From contig CACGBZ010000005.1 in assembly GCA_902571425.1 (NCBI GenBank), positions 1 to 64,000 of the forward strand: 64,000 bases of DNA, written 5' to 3'. This document shows, piece by piece, positions 28,660 through 38,180 of the stretch. Each line of letters begins with the position of its first letter. The stretch's first letter is position 1. This DNA is from an uncultured Pelagibacteraceae bacterium (GTDB lineage: Bacteria > Pseudomonadota > Alphaproteobacteria > Pelagibacterales > Pelagibacteraceae). Under the pieces are notes generated by a model. That model made no database searches. It was not told the DNA's origin and saw only the letters and a program-made list of their open reading frames with translations. A program made the translations under genes and the position numbers.

Positions 28660-30078
28660 ATGGAAAAAAATTTAAGTATTGTTAAAGATCAGTTTAAAGA
28701 ATTACCAAATAACATAGAAGCTGAACAAGCTGTTATTGGATCTATACTTGTAAGCAATGATATTTTTGACGAAATAAATACAATAATTTCCAGTATTAAC
28801 TTTTATGATCCAATGCATCAAAAAATATTTGAGGCAGTTGAAAATCTTATCTACAAAGGAATGTTAGCAAACCCAATTACTTTAAAAAATTATTTTGAAG
28901 ATGAAAAAGATGATCTAAATGTTCCAGAATATTTAGTTAAAATTACAAAATTTTCTACATCTGTTAGGCAAGCAATAGAATACTCAAAAATAATTTATGA
29001 TATGTTTGTAAGAAGAGAGTTAATAAAAATTTCTGAACAAACTATTGATAGTGCAAAATTAAATGATCTTGATACTAACGGACAATCTATAATCGAAAAC
29101 TCTGAAAGATTATTATTCGATTTAGCTGAAAAAGGATCTTTCAATTCTTCCCTAGTAAAATTTGATGAGGCTATGAAACAAACAATTGAGATGGCTTCAG
29201 CAGCTTATAAGAATGAAGAAGGAATTGTTGGTGTTCCTACAGGTTTAAGAGATTTAGACGATAAGCTTGGTGGGTTGCATCAATCTGATCTAATTATTAT
29301 AGCTGGTCGTCCTTCGATGGGTAAAACATCACTTGCAACAAATATTGCATTTAACGCAGCACAGAAACTACAAGAGAGTGGTAAGAAATCATCTGTAGCT
29401 TTTTTTTCACTTGAGATGTCTTCAGAACAATTGTCTACAAGAATTATTTCTGAACAAGCAAGAATAAGTTCTAATGACATTAGAAGAGGAAGAATATCTG
29501 ATGACCAGTTTGAGAAGTTTTTAGAGACCTCAAAAAATATTTCTGAGTTACCTCTTTATATTGATGAAACCCCTGCAATAAGTATTGCTGCTTTAAGTAA
29601 TAGAGCGAGACGTATTAAAAGGCTTTTTGGTCTCGATATGATTGTAGTTGATTACATTCAATTAATGAGAGGAACTACATTTAATAAAGATGGAAGAGTT
29701 CAAGAGATTTCACAAATTACTCAGGGACTTAAAGCAATAGCTAAAGAACTTTCTGTTCCTGTCGTTGCTCTTTCACAACTATCTCGACAAGTAGAACAAA
29801 GAGATGATCATAAGCCTCAATTGGCAGATTTAAGAGAATCTGGTTCTATTGAACAAGACGCTGATGTTGTAATGTTTGTCTATAGAGAAGGATATTACTT
29901 ACAAAGAAAAGAGCCAAGAGAAGCAACAGTTGAGCATGCTGAGTGGCAAGCAAAAATGAATGAGGTTGCTCATTTGGCACAAATTATAATTGGAAAACAA
30001 AGACATGGTCCTATTGGTAATGTAACTCTTGAATTTGAAGAAAGATTTACAAAATTTAAGGATACTCAATTAAGTTAA
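28660..30078 (+). CDS. dnaB: Replicative DNA helicase DnaB
   Basis: Hexameric 5'-3' helicase at the replication fork. The 472-residue protein has the N-terminal DnaB domain (NIEAEQAVIGSIL at about 18-30) and the RecA-like C-terminal domain with Walker A AGRPSMGKTS, AFFSLEMS, VVDYIQLM (Walker B), VALSQLSR and the arginine-finger region QRHGPIG. There are no inteins or insertions. rpsF-rpsR-rplI-dnaB is a widely conserved order. Confidence 0.97.
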   Translation: MEKNLSIVKDQFKELPNNIEAEQAVIGSILVSNDIFDEINTIISSINFYDPMHQKIFEAVENLIYKGMLANPITLKNYFEDEKDDLNVPEYLVKITKFSTSVRQAIEYSKIIYDMFVRRELIKISEQTIDSAKLNDLDTNGQSIIENSERLLFDLAEKGSFNSSLVKFDEAMKQTIEMASAAYKNEEGIVGVPTGLRDLDDKLGGLHQSDLIIIAGRPSMGKTSLATNIAFNAAQKLQESGKKSSVAFFSLEMSSEQLSTRIISEQARISSNDIRRGRISDDQFEKFLETSKNISELPLYIDETPAISIAALSNRARRIKRLFGLDMIVVDYIQLMRGTTFNKDGRVQEISQITQGLKAIAKELSVPVVALSQLSRQVEQRDDHKPQLADLRESGSIEQDADVVMFVYREGYYLQRKEPREATVEHAEWQAKMNEVAHLAQIIIGKQRHGPIGNVTLEFEERFTKFKDTQLS

Positions 30079-30099
30079 TTTCCAATATAAAGAGCTTGA

Positions 30100-32496
30100 A
30101 TGATAGCTCATTTTTATCAAAACATTATCCTAAAAAATCCTAAAGCCATATTTATATTGTTAATTATAACGATTTTAAGTTTTGGGTACTATTCAAAAAA
30201 TTTTAGACTAGATGCTTCTTCAGAAACTCTATTAATAGAGGATGACCCAGATTTAGCATATTTGAAAGAAGTCTCTGAAAGATATGGATCTAAAGAATTT
30301 TTAATTCTTACCTATACACCAAATGAGGGAATGGCAACTGACTCATCAATTAATAATTTATTAAGTTTAAAATATAAAATTCAGAGCCTCAATTGGGTCC
30401 ATAGTGTGATTACATTATTAGACATTCCACTTTTAAATAATTCAGAGGCTCCACTTCAAGAAAGGCTAGAAAACTTCAAAACATTAAAAGATGAAGATGT
30501 TGATAGAGATCGAGGTTTTAAAGAAATTTTAAATAGTCCTGTTTTTAGAAATTTTGTCATTAGCGAAGATGGCAAAACTAGTGGAATAATTGTTAACATT
30601 AAAAAATCTCAAAAATTAGAAGATATAGAAAATAAATCAAAAGAAGAAGTTGAACTAATTAAAGATCAAATCAAAAAACAAAACCATCAAAATATTTTAG
30701 AAATTAGACAAGTTATTCAAAGTTATGATGATGTTGGAAAGATTTATCTAGGAGGAATACCAATGATTGCTGATGATATGATGTCTTTTATCAAAAGCGA
30801 TATAATTGTTTTTGGTTTGGGAGTTCTATTATTTATAATTGCTACTTTATGGTTTGTATTTAGAAACCTTCTTTGGATTATAGTTCCTATAAGTAGTTGT
30901 CTTTTCTCTGTGATAATAATGATGGGATTACTTGGATTGCTAGGATGGAAAGTTACAGTTATTTCATCAAATTTTATTGCACTAATGTTAATTCTAACAA
31001 TGGCAATGAATATTCATATGAGCACAAGATTTCTTCAAATTAAAAAAGATTTTCCATCGAAAAATAATTTTGAAATTATTTCCTTAACAACTTCAAAAAT
31101 GTTTTGGCCAATTCTTTATACTGTTCTAACGACAATTTTCGCTTTCTTATCTTTAATTTTTAGTGAAATAAAACCTATTATTGATTTTGGCTGGATGATG
31201 ACTTTTGGTTTGATTACATCATTTATCATTACATTTACTTTGCTACCTACCCTTTTAAACTTTGCACCTACAAATAATATTTCAGTTAAAAAAGAACAGA
31301 AATCTAAAATTACAAATTTACTTAGTTTAATTTCTATAAATAATAAAAACTCCATCTTCTTAGTAACTGGAATAGTTATAATATTAAGTGTTATTGGAAT
31401 AAGTAAGCTTGAAGTTGAAAATAGTTTTATAAATTACTTTAATAAGGATACTGAAATTTATAGGGGTATGAAGCTTATAGATGATGAGCTAGGTGGAACT
31501 ACTCCTTTAGAGGTTATTATAAAGTTTCCTGACAAAGAAAAGGTAAAAAAATCTGAAGAAGATGACGAGTTTGAGGATTGGGGTGATGAAGAAGATGCTA
31601 ATGATGAAAAATACTGGTTTACCAAAGATAAAATTGATTTAATTGCATCTGTACATAATTACTTAGATAACTTGCCTGAAATTGGCAAAGTTCTATCTTT
31701 TTCATCAATTATAGAAGTAGCTACTCAATTAAATAACAACAAGCCTTTAGGCACTTTAGAAATGGGAGTGCTATACTCTAAAATTCCTGAGAGCATTAAA
31801 ACTGAAATCATCGATCCCTATCTTTCTATTAAAGATAATGAAGCTCGAATTAGTTTAAGAATTATAGACTCTCAGGAAAATTTAAGAAGAAATGATTTAA
31901 TTAACAAAATTAATTTTGATCTAAAAGATAAATTTGGTTTAGATGAAAAAGATTACAAACTAGCAGGAGTGTTAATATTATTTAATAATTTATTACAAAG
32001 TCTTTTTAAATCTCAAATTTTAACATTGGGATTAGTAATGATTGGAATATTTTCAATGTTCATAATCTTATTCAGAAATATTAAGCTTTCATTGATTGGT
32101 GTTATTCCAAATTTTATTGCTGCTTTTTTTATATTAGGAATTATTGGATTGTTAGGAATACCTTTGGATATGATGACTATAACAATTGCAGCAATTACAA
32201 TAGGAATAGCAGTAGATAATAGTATTCACTATATTTACAGATTTAAAGAAGAGTTTAATAAAATAAAGGATTATAAAAAGACGTTAAAAACTTGTCATTC
32301 AACTGTTGGTGTTGCTATTCTAAACACTTCAATTACGATTGTTTTTGGATTTTCAATTTTGGTGTTATCGAAGTTTATCCCAACAATTTATTTTGGTGTG
32401 TTTACAGGGCTTGCTATGTTATTGGCTATGATATCAGTATTAACACTACTTCCTGCATTAATCTTGATAATTAAACCTTTTGGTAAATCATCTTAA
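30100..32496 (+). CDS. RND superfamily (MMPL-type) membrane exporter
   Basis: The 798-residue protein has two repeats, each with a periplasmic loop and a bundle of membrane segments: an anchor at about 14-30, five to six helices at about 230-390, an anchor near 415-435, a large soluble loop with a very acidic stretch (EEDDEFEDWGDEEDAND, about 490-506), and a final bundle at about 635-795. The segment TIAAITIGIAVDNSIHYIYRF is typical of MMPL/patched-like RND proteins. These export lipids or hydrophobic compounds (HpnN for hopanoids is a relative). The substrate is unknown and there is no adaptor or outer-membrane partner nearby. It overlaps cvpA by 1 bp. Confidence 0.83.
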   Translation: MIAHFYQNIILKNPKAIFILLIITILSFGYYSKNFRLDASSETLLIEDDPDLAYLKEVSERYGSKEFLILTYTPNEGMATDSSINNLLSLKYKIQSLNWVHSVITLLDIPLLNNSEAPLQERLENFKTLKDEDVDRDRGFKEILNSPVFRNFVISEDGKTSGIIVNIKKSQKLEDIENKSKEEVELIKDQIKKQNHQNILEIRQVIQSYDDVGKIYLGGIPMIADDMMSFIKSDIIVFGLGVLLFIIATLWFVFRNLLWIIVPISSCLFSVIIMMGLLGLLGWKVTVISSNFIALMLILTMAMNIHMSTRFLQIKKDFPSKNNFEIISLTTSKMFWPILYTVLTTIFAFLSLIFSEIKPIIDFGWMMTFGLITSFIITFTLLPTLLNFAPTNNISVKKEQKSKITNLLSLISINNKNSIFLVTGIVIILSVIGISKLEVENSFINYFNKDTEIYRGMKLIDDELGGTTPLEVIIKFPDKEKVKKSEEDDEFEDWGDEEDANDEKYWFTKDKIDLIASVHNYLDNLPEIGKVLSFSSIIEVATQLNNNKPLGTLEMGVLYSKIPESIKTEIIDPYLSIKDNEARISLRIIDSQENLRRNDLINKINFDLKDKFGLDEKDYKLAGVLILFNNLLQSLFKSQILTLGLVMIGIFSMFIILFRNIKLSLIGVIPNFIAAFFILGIIGLLGIPLDMMTITIAAITIGIAVDNSIHYIYRFKEEFNKIKDYKKTLKTCHSTVGVAILNTSITIVFGFSILVLSKFIPTIYFGVFTGLAMLLAMISVLTLLPALILIIKPFGKSS

Positions 32497-33041
32497 TGTT
32501 AGAAATCATAAAAGATTTTTATAAAGCAATATCAATAATTGATTTAATTTATTTAATTTTAACAATCCTTTCTTTGATAAATTGTTACAAAAAGGGCTTC
32601 ATTTTAAGTATTCTCTCAATGGCTAAATGGTTGCTTGCATATATAATAACATTAATACTATTTCCAAAAATTAAACCCTTTGTAAAAGACATAATTGATA
32701 ATGAGTATGTGCTTGATGTTGGTTTGGGAATAGTAATATTTGTTATTGTTATCTTTTTGGTTCTATTAGTTAATAAAGGAATCAGTAGAGCGGTCAGATA
32801 CACAGGAATCGGTGGCTTAGATACAACATTTGGATTCTTTTTTGGTTTTATAAGAGCTTATATTATTTCAGTTTGTATCTTTTCAGGTGTTCATATCGTT
32901 TATAATTATGATAAATGGCCAATAAATTTTGACAAATCATACATCTTTCCATATTTAGAAAAAGGTAGTAGTTATTTTATAAAAAAATTTCCTAATGAAA
33001 AAACATATCAAAATTCTAAAGAAAAAATTACAGAGCTATAA
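32496..33041 (+). CDS. cvpA: CvpA family membrane protein
   Basis: A 181-residue integral membrane protein of the colicin V production family, about four membrane segments, with SLINCYKKGFILSILSMAKW near the N-terminus and the family-typical GLDTTFGFFFGFIRAYII. CvpA genes usually precede purF, as here. The biochemical role is not settled; links to envelope homeostasis have been reported. The C-terminus overlaps purF by 47 bp. Confidence 0.88.
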   Translation: MLEIIKDFYKAISIIDLIYLILTILSLINCYKKGFILSILSMAKWLLAYIITLILFPKIKPFVKDIIDNEYVLDVGLGIVIFVIVIFLVLLVNKGISRAVRYTGIGGLDTTFGFFFGFIRAYIISVCIFSGVHIVYNYDKWPINFDKSYIFPYLEKGSSYFIKKFPNEKTYQNSKEKITEL

Positions 33042-34476
33042 TCCAAGACTAAAGGAAGAATGTGGAGTTTTTGGTATTAGCAATGCAAAGGATGCTTCAG
33101 CTTTAACAGCACTTGGGCTACATGCCCTACAACACAGAGGTCAAGAAGGCTGTGGTATAGTCACCTTTGATGGGGAAAAATATTATTCTGAGAAAAGATT
33201 TGGTTTAGTTGGTGATAATTTCAACAAAGAAAAGGTGCTCAATAATCTTAAAGGAAATTATGCAATTGGCCACAATAGATACAGCACAACTGGAAACAAT
33301 ATATTAAGAAACATTCAGCCTTTTTTTGCTGACACCAACGCAGGTGGAATTGGAGTTGCGCATAATGGAAATCTTACTAACTCAATAGCTTTAAGAAATA
33401 AATTAGTTGAGGATGGAGCTATATTTTACACTACTTCAGACACTGAAACGATTGTTCAATTAATTGCTAAATCAAAAAGGCCAAAAACAATTGACAAGGT
33501 TATAGATGCAATTTTTCAAATTCAAGGTGGTTATGCATTAGTAATGTTAACTCAAAACTCACTAATTGGAGTAAGAGATCCTTATGGAATTAGACCTCTA
33601 GTAATTGGTAAGCTTGGTAATAGTTATGTTTTAGCCTCTGAAACCTGTGCATTTGACATTATTGGTGCAAAATTTGTCAGAGAAGTTGAAAATGGTGAGA
33701 TAGTTTTAATTGAAAATAATGAACTGAAAAGTATTAAGCCCTTCCCTGCCAAAAAAGTCAGGCCATGTGTATTTGAATATATTTATTTTTCAAGACCAGA
33801 CAGTCTAATTGGAGGAAAGACAGCGTATGAGCATAGAAAAAACATCGGTAGAGAACTTGCAAAAGAAAATGATACTGATGCAGATATAGTAGTTCCAGTT
33901 CCAGACTCTGGAAATGCTGCAGCAATGGGTTTTGCTCAAGAGTTAAAAATGAATTTTGAGCATGGATTAATTCGAAACCATTATGTTGGAAGAACTTTTA
34001 TTGAGCCAAGCCAAAAAATTAGAAGCTTAGGTGTAAAATTAAAATTAAATGCTAATCAAACAACAATAAAAAATAGAAAAATTATTCTAATTGATGACTC
34101 TCTTGTTCGAGGAACAACGTCATACAAAATTGTTAAAATGCTTTACGAGGCTGGTGCAAAAGAAGTTCATGTTAAAATTGCGTGCCCTGAAATAAGATAT
34201 CCAGATTTCTATGGTGTAGATACACCTACAAAAAAAGAATTGTTAGCAGCAAATAAAACAAATGATGAAATTTGTGAATATATTGGAGCTAAAACTTTGA
34301 GATTTTTATCAATTGAAGGATTGTATAAAGCTATTGGTTTTGAAAAAAGAAATGAAACATATCCACAATTAACCGATCATTATTTTACAGGTGAATATCC
34401 TGTTAAATTAGTGGATGAATTAGGAGATAATAAAATAACTCAGTTATCTTTACTAAGCACTAGATCAAATAATTAA
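32995..34476 (+). CDS. purF: Amidophosphoribosyltransferase
   Basis: First committed step of purine synthesis, PRPP plus glutamine to phosphoribosylamine. The catalytic N-terminal cysteine is C23 in EECGVFG; the 22 residues before it are a propeptide that must be cleaved, as in Bacillus-type PurF. Other motifs are GHNRYSTTG, DPYGIRPL and the PRPP-binding IILIDDSLVRGTTS. No metal-binding Fe-S cysteine set could be assigned with certainty, though CPEIRYPD and C-rich positions near 235 and 440 exist. The only upstream ATG gives the 47-bp overlap with cvpA. Confidence 0.95.
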   Translation: MKKHIKILKKKLQSYNPRLKEECGVFGISNAKDASALTALGLHALQHRGQEGCGIVTFDGEKYYSEKRFGLVGDNFNKEKVLNNLKGNYAIGHNRYSTTGNNILRNIQPFFADTNAGGIGVAHNGNLTNSIALRNKLVEDGAIFYTTSDTETIVQLIAKSKRPKTIDKVIDAIFQIQGGYALVMLTQNSLIGVRDPYGIRPLVIGKLGNSYVLASETCAFDIIGAKFVREVENGEIVLIENNELKSIKPFPAKKVRPCVFEYIYFSRPDSLIGGKTAYEHRKNIGRELAKENDTDADIVVPVPDSGNAAAMGFAQELKMNFEHGLIRNHYVGRTFIEPSQKIRSLGVKLKLNANQTTIKNRKIILIDDSLVRGTTSYKIVKMLYEAGAKEVHVKIACPEIRYPDFYGVDTPTKKELLAANKTNDEICEYIGAKTLRFLSIEGLYKAIGFEKRNETYPQLTDHYFTGEYPVKLVDELGDNKITQLSLLSTRSNN

Positions 34477-34479
34477 GTT

Positions 34480-35037
34480 ATGAAAACAGTTAATTTTACT
34501 GAAATGAAAAATGGAACTAAGGAAGATTATGAGCTTCTTGAAAAATTTGAGAAAAACTTTGAAAGACAAACAGCTGAGAGAGTTTTAAATTATTTATCTA
34601 AACAAACTACTACTTTAGAAGGTTATAAAATCACAAGATTGGAACATTCTTTGCAAGCAGCAACAAGGGCATTTAAAAACAAAGAAAGTGATGAAATGGT
34701 TGTTGCAACTTTACTACATGATATTGGGGATGATTTAGCACCAATGAATCATTCTCAATATGCTGCATCTATACTAAGACCCTATGTTTCGGAAAGAACC
34801 TATTGGATTATTCTACACCATGGTCTTTTTCAAACCTATTACAGTGCACATCATTTAGGTGGCGATAGAAACGCAAGAGATAAATTTAAAGACCACAAGT
34901 ATTATCAAGATACTATAGATTTTTGTGAAAAATATGATCAATGTTCTTTTGATCCTGGTTATAAAAGTATGTCTTTGGATGATTTTAAGCCATTAGTTAA
35001 AAAAATATTCGCAAAAGAGCCTTATTATTATCTTTAA
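34480..35037 (+). CDS. HD-domain protein related to COG4341 and PhnZ-type oxygenases
   Basis: The 185-residue protein has an HD domain with a possible two-metal ligand set: H56 (RLEHSLQ), H80-D81 (LLHDIGDD), H91 (MNHSQYA), H113/H114 (ILHHGLFQ) and D153 (KYDQCSFDPGY). COG4341 holds predicted HD phosphohydrolases and PhnZ, an iron-dependent phosphonate oxygenase related to inositol oxygenase. No phosphonate genes are nearby, so the substrate is unknown; a plain phosphohydrolase is possible. It lies between purF (3 bp) and gshA (29 bp) and may be part of that run. Confidence 0.75.
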   Translation: MKTVNFTEMKNGTKEDYELLEKFEKNFERQTAERVLNYLSKQTTTLEGYKITRLEHSLQAATRAFKNKESDEMVVATLLHDIGDDLAPMNHSQYAASILRPYVSERTYWIILHHGLFQTYYSAHHLGGDRNARDKFKDHKYYQDTIDFCEKYDQCSFDPGYKSMSLDDFKPLVKKIFAKEPYYYL

Positions 35038-35066
35038 ATTTAGATATAAATCACTATTTACAGCGC

Positions 35067-36362
35067 ATGATTGATTCAAAAGAAAAAATTATTAATTATT
35101 TTAAATCAGGTATTAAAGAACCCAAAAATTTTAAAATTGGGATCGAACATGAAAAATTTTTATTTAATAAATCGGATAATAAAAGGATTGATTATTTAAA
35201 AATTAAAAAAATGTTTACAGCTCTGCTTGAATTTGGCTGGAACCCAGTTTTTGAAAAAGAAAATATCATTGCTCTTAACAAAGGTGGAAAAAATATAACT
35301 CTTGAACCAGGTAATCAGATAGAGTTATCGGGTGATAAATTAAATCATATGCACGAAGCTTGTGCGGAGTCACAAGACTATTTATTTGAATTAAAGCAAG
35401 TTACAAAAAAATTAGATATAAAAATTGTTAGTGCAGGATTCGATCCAATATCTAAATTAAATGAAATCCCGAATAATCCTAAAGAAAGATATGAATTGAT
35501 GACTAAGGATATGCCTCTAGGTGGTGAACTTAGTTTAGATATGATGTATCGAACATGCGGTACACAGTTAAATATTGATTATAGTTCAGAAGATGATTTT
35601 ATTAAAAAGTTTAGAGTAGCAAACTCAATTGTACCTATTGCAATTGCTTTGTTTGCTAATTCCTCAATTGTGGAGAAAAAAAATAGTAACTATTTATCTT
35701 ATAGATCTAAAGTATGGCAAAGTACTTCTAGAGGTGGATTGCCTAAATTATTTTTCGAAAATATTAATTTTGAAAAATATGCAGATTTTGTAATAAATTT
35801 TCCTATATTATTTATACAAAATAAAGATCAGTATATTTCAGGTAGAAAATATATTTTTAAGGATTTTATGGAAGGAAAAATCCAAGAAATTGGAAATAGA
35901 CTTCCAACTGAAGCTGACTTAACAACTCACTTAAGCACAATATTTACTGAGAATAGAGTAAAAAAGTATATTGAATTAAGATCAATGGATACCTGTGGTT
36001 GGGATTGTTTATGTGCAGGACCAGCTTTTAATATAGGTATGCTTTATGGAAACTTAGACGAAGTTCATGAACTAATTTCAACATGGGACATCGATAAAAT
36101 AATTAACGCTTATCTAGAGGCACCACAAAAGGGATTTAATACTCAATTAATGGGTAAAGATCTTCTTCATTGGTCATCTAAACTTTTAGATCTTTCAAGA
36201 AAAGGTTTGGAGAATAGAGATGTTTTAAGTAAAAAAGGTAATAACGAGACTATATTCCTAAATCATCTACAAAAAGTAATTGATAACAAGACAACAAACG
36301 CAGATCATATGATTAGTAAATTTTCAAAAAACGAAAATTTAGACGAATTGTATGATAAATAA
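35067..36362 (+). CDS. gshA: Glutamate-cysteine ligase, plant/alphaproteobacterial type
   Basis: ATP-dependent first step of glutathione synthesis, forming gamma-glutamylcysteine. The 431-residue protein shows the family's FKIGIEHEKFLF at about 22-33, LEPGNQIELSG, MYRTCGTQLNIDY, and YIELRSMDTCGWDCLCAGP near residue 305-320. This type is unlike the E. coli GshA. It overlaps gshB by 11 bp, so both glutathione steps are coupled. Confidence 0.93.
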   Translation: MIDSKEKIINYFKSGIKEPKNFKIGIEHEKFLFNKSDNKRIDYLKIKKMFTALLEFGWNPVFEKENIIALNKGGKNITLEPGNQIELSGDKLNHMHEACAESQDYLFELKQVTKKLDIKIVSAGFDPISKLNEIPNNPKERYELMTKDMPLGGELSLDMMYRTCGTQLNIDYSSEDDFIKKFRVANSIVPIAIALFANSSIVEKKNSNYLSYRSKVWQSTSRGGLPKLFFENINFEKYADFVINFPILFIQNKDQYISGRKYIFKDFMEGKIQEIGNRLPTEADLTTHLSTIFTENRVKKYIELRSMDTCGWDCLCAGPAFNIGMLYGNLDEVHELISTWDIDKIINAYLEAPQKGFNTQLMGKDLLHWSSKLLDLSRKGLENRDVLSKKGNNETIFLNHLQKVIDNKTTNADHMISKFSKNENLDELYDK

Positions 36363-37278
36363 AATTGTTGCTGTTCAAGGAAACCATCCTTCTAAACTAA
36401 ATCCTTTAACGGATACAAGTGTTTTTTTAGCAAACGAAATTCAGAACAAAAAATATAAAATTTTCTATTACGATCCAAAGGATTTATCAGTTGTTAATTC
36501 GAAAGTTACAGCCACAGGTTTTTTTATTAGATTTAACTACAGCAATAAAAAATTCTATAAAATTACAAAAAAACAAGATCTAGACCTAACAAAATGTAAA
36601 TTTATTCTAATTCGCCAAGATCCACCTTTTAATCTTGAGTATATTTCAACAACATACATTTTGGATACAATTAAGACTAAAGTTAAAATAATTAATAACC
36701 CTACCTCTATAAGGAATATTTCTGAAAAATTATATTCATCTAAATATCAAAAATACATGCCAGCTACTATTTTTACCCAAAATATGGATGAAATAAAAAA
36801 ATTTTTCAAAAAAAATAAAAAAGTAATTTTAAAACCCATTCATAGTTTCAGTGGAAATGATATTCATTTACTAGCTAAATTTAATTCAAAATTAGTTAAA
36901 AAATTTATAAAAAAACATGACCATATCATGTGTCAAAAATTTCTTCCTAGAATTAGTAAGGGAGATAAAAGAGTTTTTATTATTAATGGGAAAGTAAGTG
37001 GTGCAATTTCGAGGGTTCCAAAAAAAGGTTCAATTTTAAGTAATATGAGTAAAGGAGCAAAACCAACTAATATAAAATTAACAAATAAAGAAATTAAAAT
37101 TTCAAAACTAATTGCAAAAGATTTAAAAAAAGAAAATATTTTTTTTGCAGGAATTGATTTTATAGATCAAAAACTAAATGGAGATATAAATGTAACGTCT
37201 CCAACTGGACTTAAAACACTTTATGATCTATCAGGGAAAAATTTAGCTAAAACTTTTTGGAAAGAACTTAAAGCGTGA
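36352..37278 (+). CDS. gshB: Glutathione synthetase
   Basis: ATP-grasp ligase joining gamma-glutamylcysteine and glycine. The 308-residue protein has RQDPPFNLEYISTTYILD (about 84-101), INNPTSIRNISEKLYSSKY, the ATP-grasp lysine region VILKPIHSFSGNDI and a late FFAGIDFIDQ plus INVTSPTGLKTL. It follows gshA with an overlap, and its stop overlaps the GTG start of the next gene. Confidence 0.95.
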   Translation: MINKIVAVQGNHPSKLNPLTDTSVFLANEIQNKKYKIFYYDPKDLSVVNSKVTATGFFIRFNYSNKKFYKITKKQDLDLTKCKFILIRQDPPFNLEYISTTYILDTIKTKVKIINNPTSIRNISEKLYSSKYQKYMPATIFTQNMDEIKKFFKKNKKVILKPIHSFSGNDIHLLAKFNSKLVKKFIKKHDHIMCQKFLPRISKGDKRVFIINGKVSGAISRVPKKGSILSNMSKGAKPTNIKLTNKEIKISKLIAKDLKKENIFFAGIDFIDQKLNGDINVTSPTGLKTLYDLSGKNLAKTFWKELKA

Positions 37279-38150
37279 ACAATTTAACTAATCAGCAAAA
37301 AGGTTCTTTGATGGCTTTTATAGGAGTAATGTTTATAACTCCTGACTCTTTGCTAATTAGATTATCAAATATTGATACTTGGGGGATGCTTTTTTACAGA
37401 GGAGCAATACCGTTTGTGGTAGTTCTAATTGGTCTTCTTTTATTTTATAAAAATAATTTCTTAAAAGCTTTGTTTAAAATTGGTTATCCAGGTATTTTTT
37501 ATGTAATTAGTTTTTCTATTTGTAATATTACTTTTATTATCTCAATACAAAATACTAATGTAGCAAATACTTTATTAATGGTAGCTCTTGCGCCAATGCT
37601 CTCAGCAATCTTGGGGGCTATTTTCTTAAAAGAAAAACCAGATAATAAGACTTGGGTCGCTATAATAATTACCTTTATTGCTTGTGTTTATATTTTTTAC
37701 GACTCTTTAAGTCTTGGCAATTTTTATGGAGATTTATTTGGTTTAATAACTTCTTTCGGATTAGCCTGTAACGCAAATATTGCAAGATATGCAAAATCTA
37801 CTGATTTAGTACCTGCTGCAGTAATTGGAAAATCATGTGTTGCAATTTTTGCTTTTTTCTTTGTTAAAGACTTTGCTTTAGTAGGAAATGATTTTTTTTA
37901 CGTACCTTTAATGTGTGTGATGTGTGTAGCCATACCATTTGTTTTGGTCACCATAGCACCAAGATTTATAACAGCAGCTGAAGTTAATCTATTTTTCTTA
38001 TTAGAAACTATACTTGGACCAATATGGGTTTGGATGGTTATTAAAGAACAACCTTCTAATGAGACTATCTATGGAGGTATCGTTATCATTATCACGATAG
38101 CAATTCATTCTTTACTGGCCATAAAAAAAACACAAACCAAAACTACTTAG
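37275..38150 (+). CDS. EamA/DMT family transporter
   Basis: Ten-helix drug/metabolite transporter of 291 residues, two EamA repeats. Helices run from about residue 8 to 283; NTNVANTLLMVALAPMLSAI matches the end of the first repeat and ITAAEVNLFFLLETILGPIW that of the second. The substrate is unknown; DMT proteins move amino acids, nucleotides and other small metabolites, usually outward. The start is a GTG at 37275 sharing GTGA with the gshB stop, so it is co-translated with glutathione synthesis. This might point to a thiol or amino-acid substrate. Confidence 0.85.
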   Translation: MNNLTNQQKGSLMAFIGVMFITPDSLLIRLSNIDTWGMLFYRGAIPFVVVLIGLLLFYKNNFLKALFKIGYPGIFYVISFSICNITFIISIQNTNVANTLLMVALAPMLSAILGAIFLKEKPDNKTWVAIIITFIACVYIFYDSLSLGNFYGDLFGLITSFGLACNANIARYAKSTDLVPAAVIGKSCVAIFAFFFVKDFALVGNDFFYVPLMCVMCVAIPFVLVTIAPRFITAAEVNLFFLLETILGPIWVWMVIKEQPSNETIYGGIVIIITIAIHSLLAIKKTQTKTT

Positions 38151-38180
38151 CCAGCAACTATTTAAACTTAGAAATTACAA

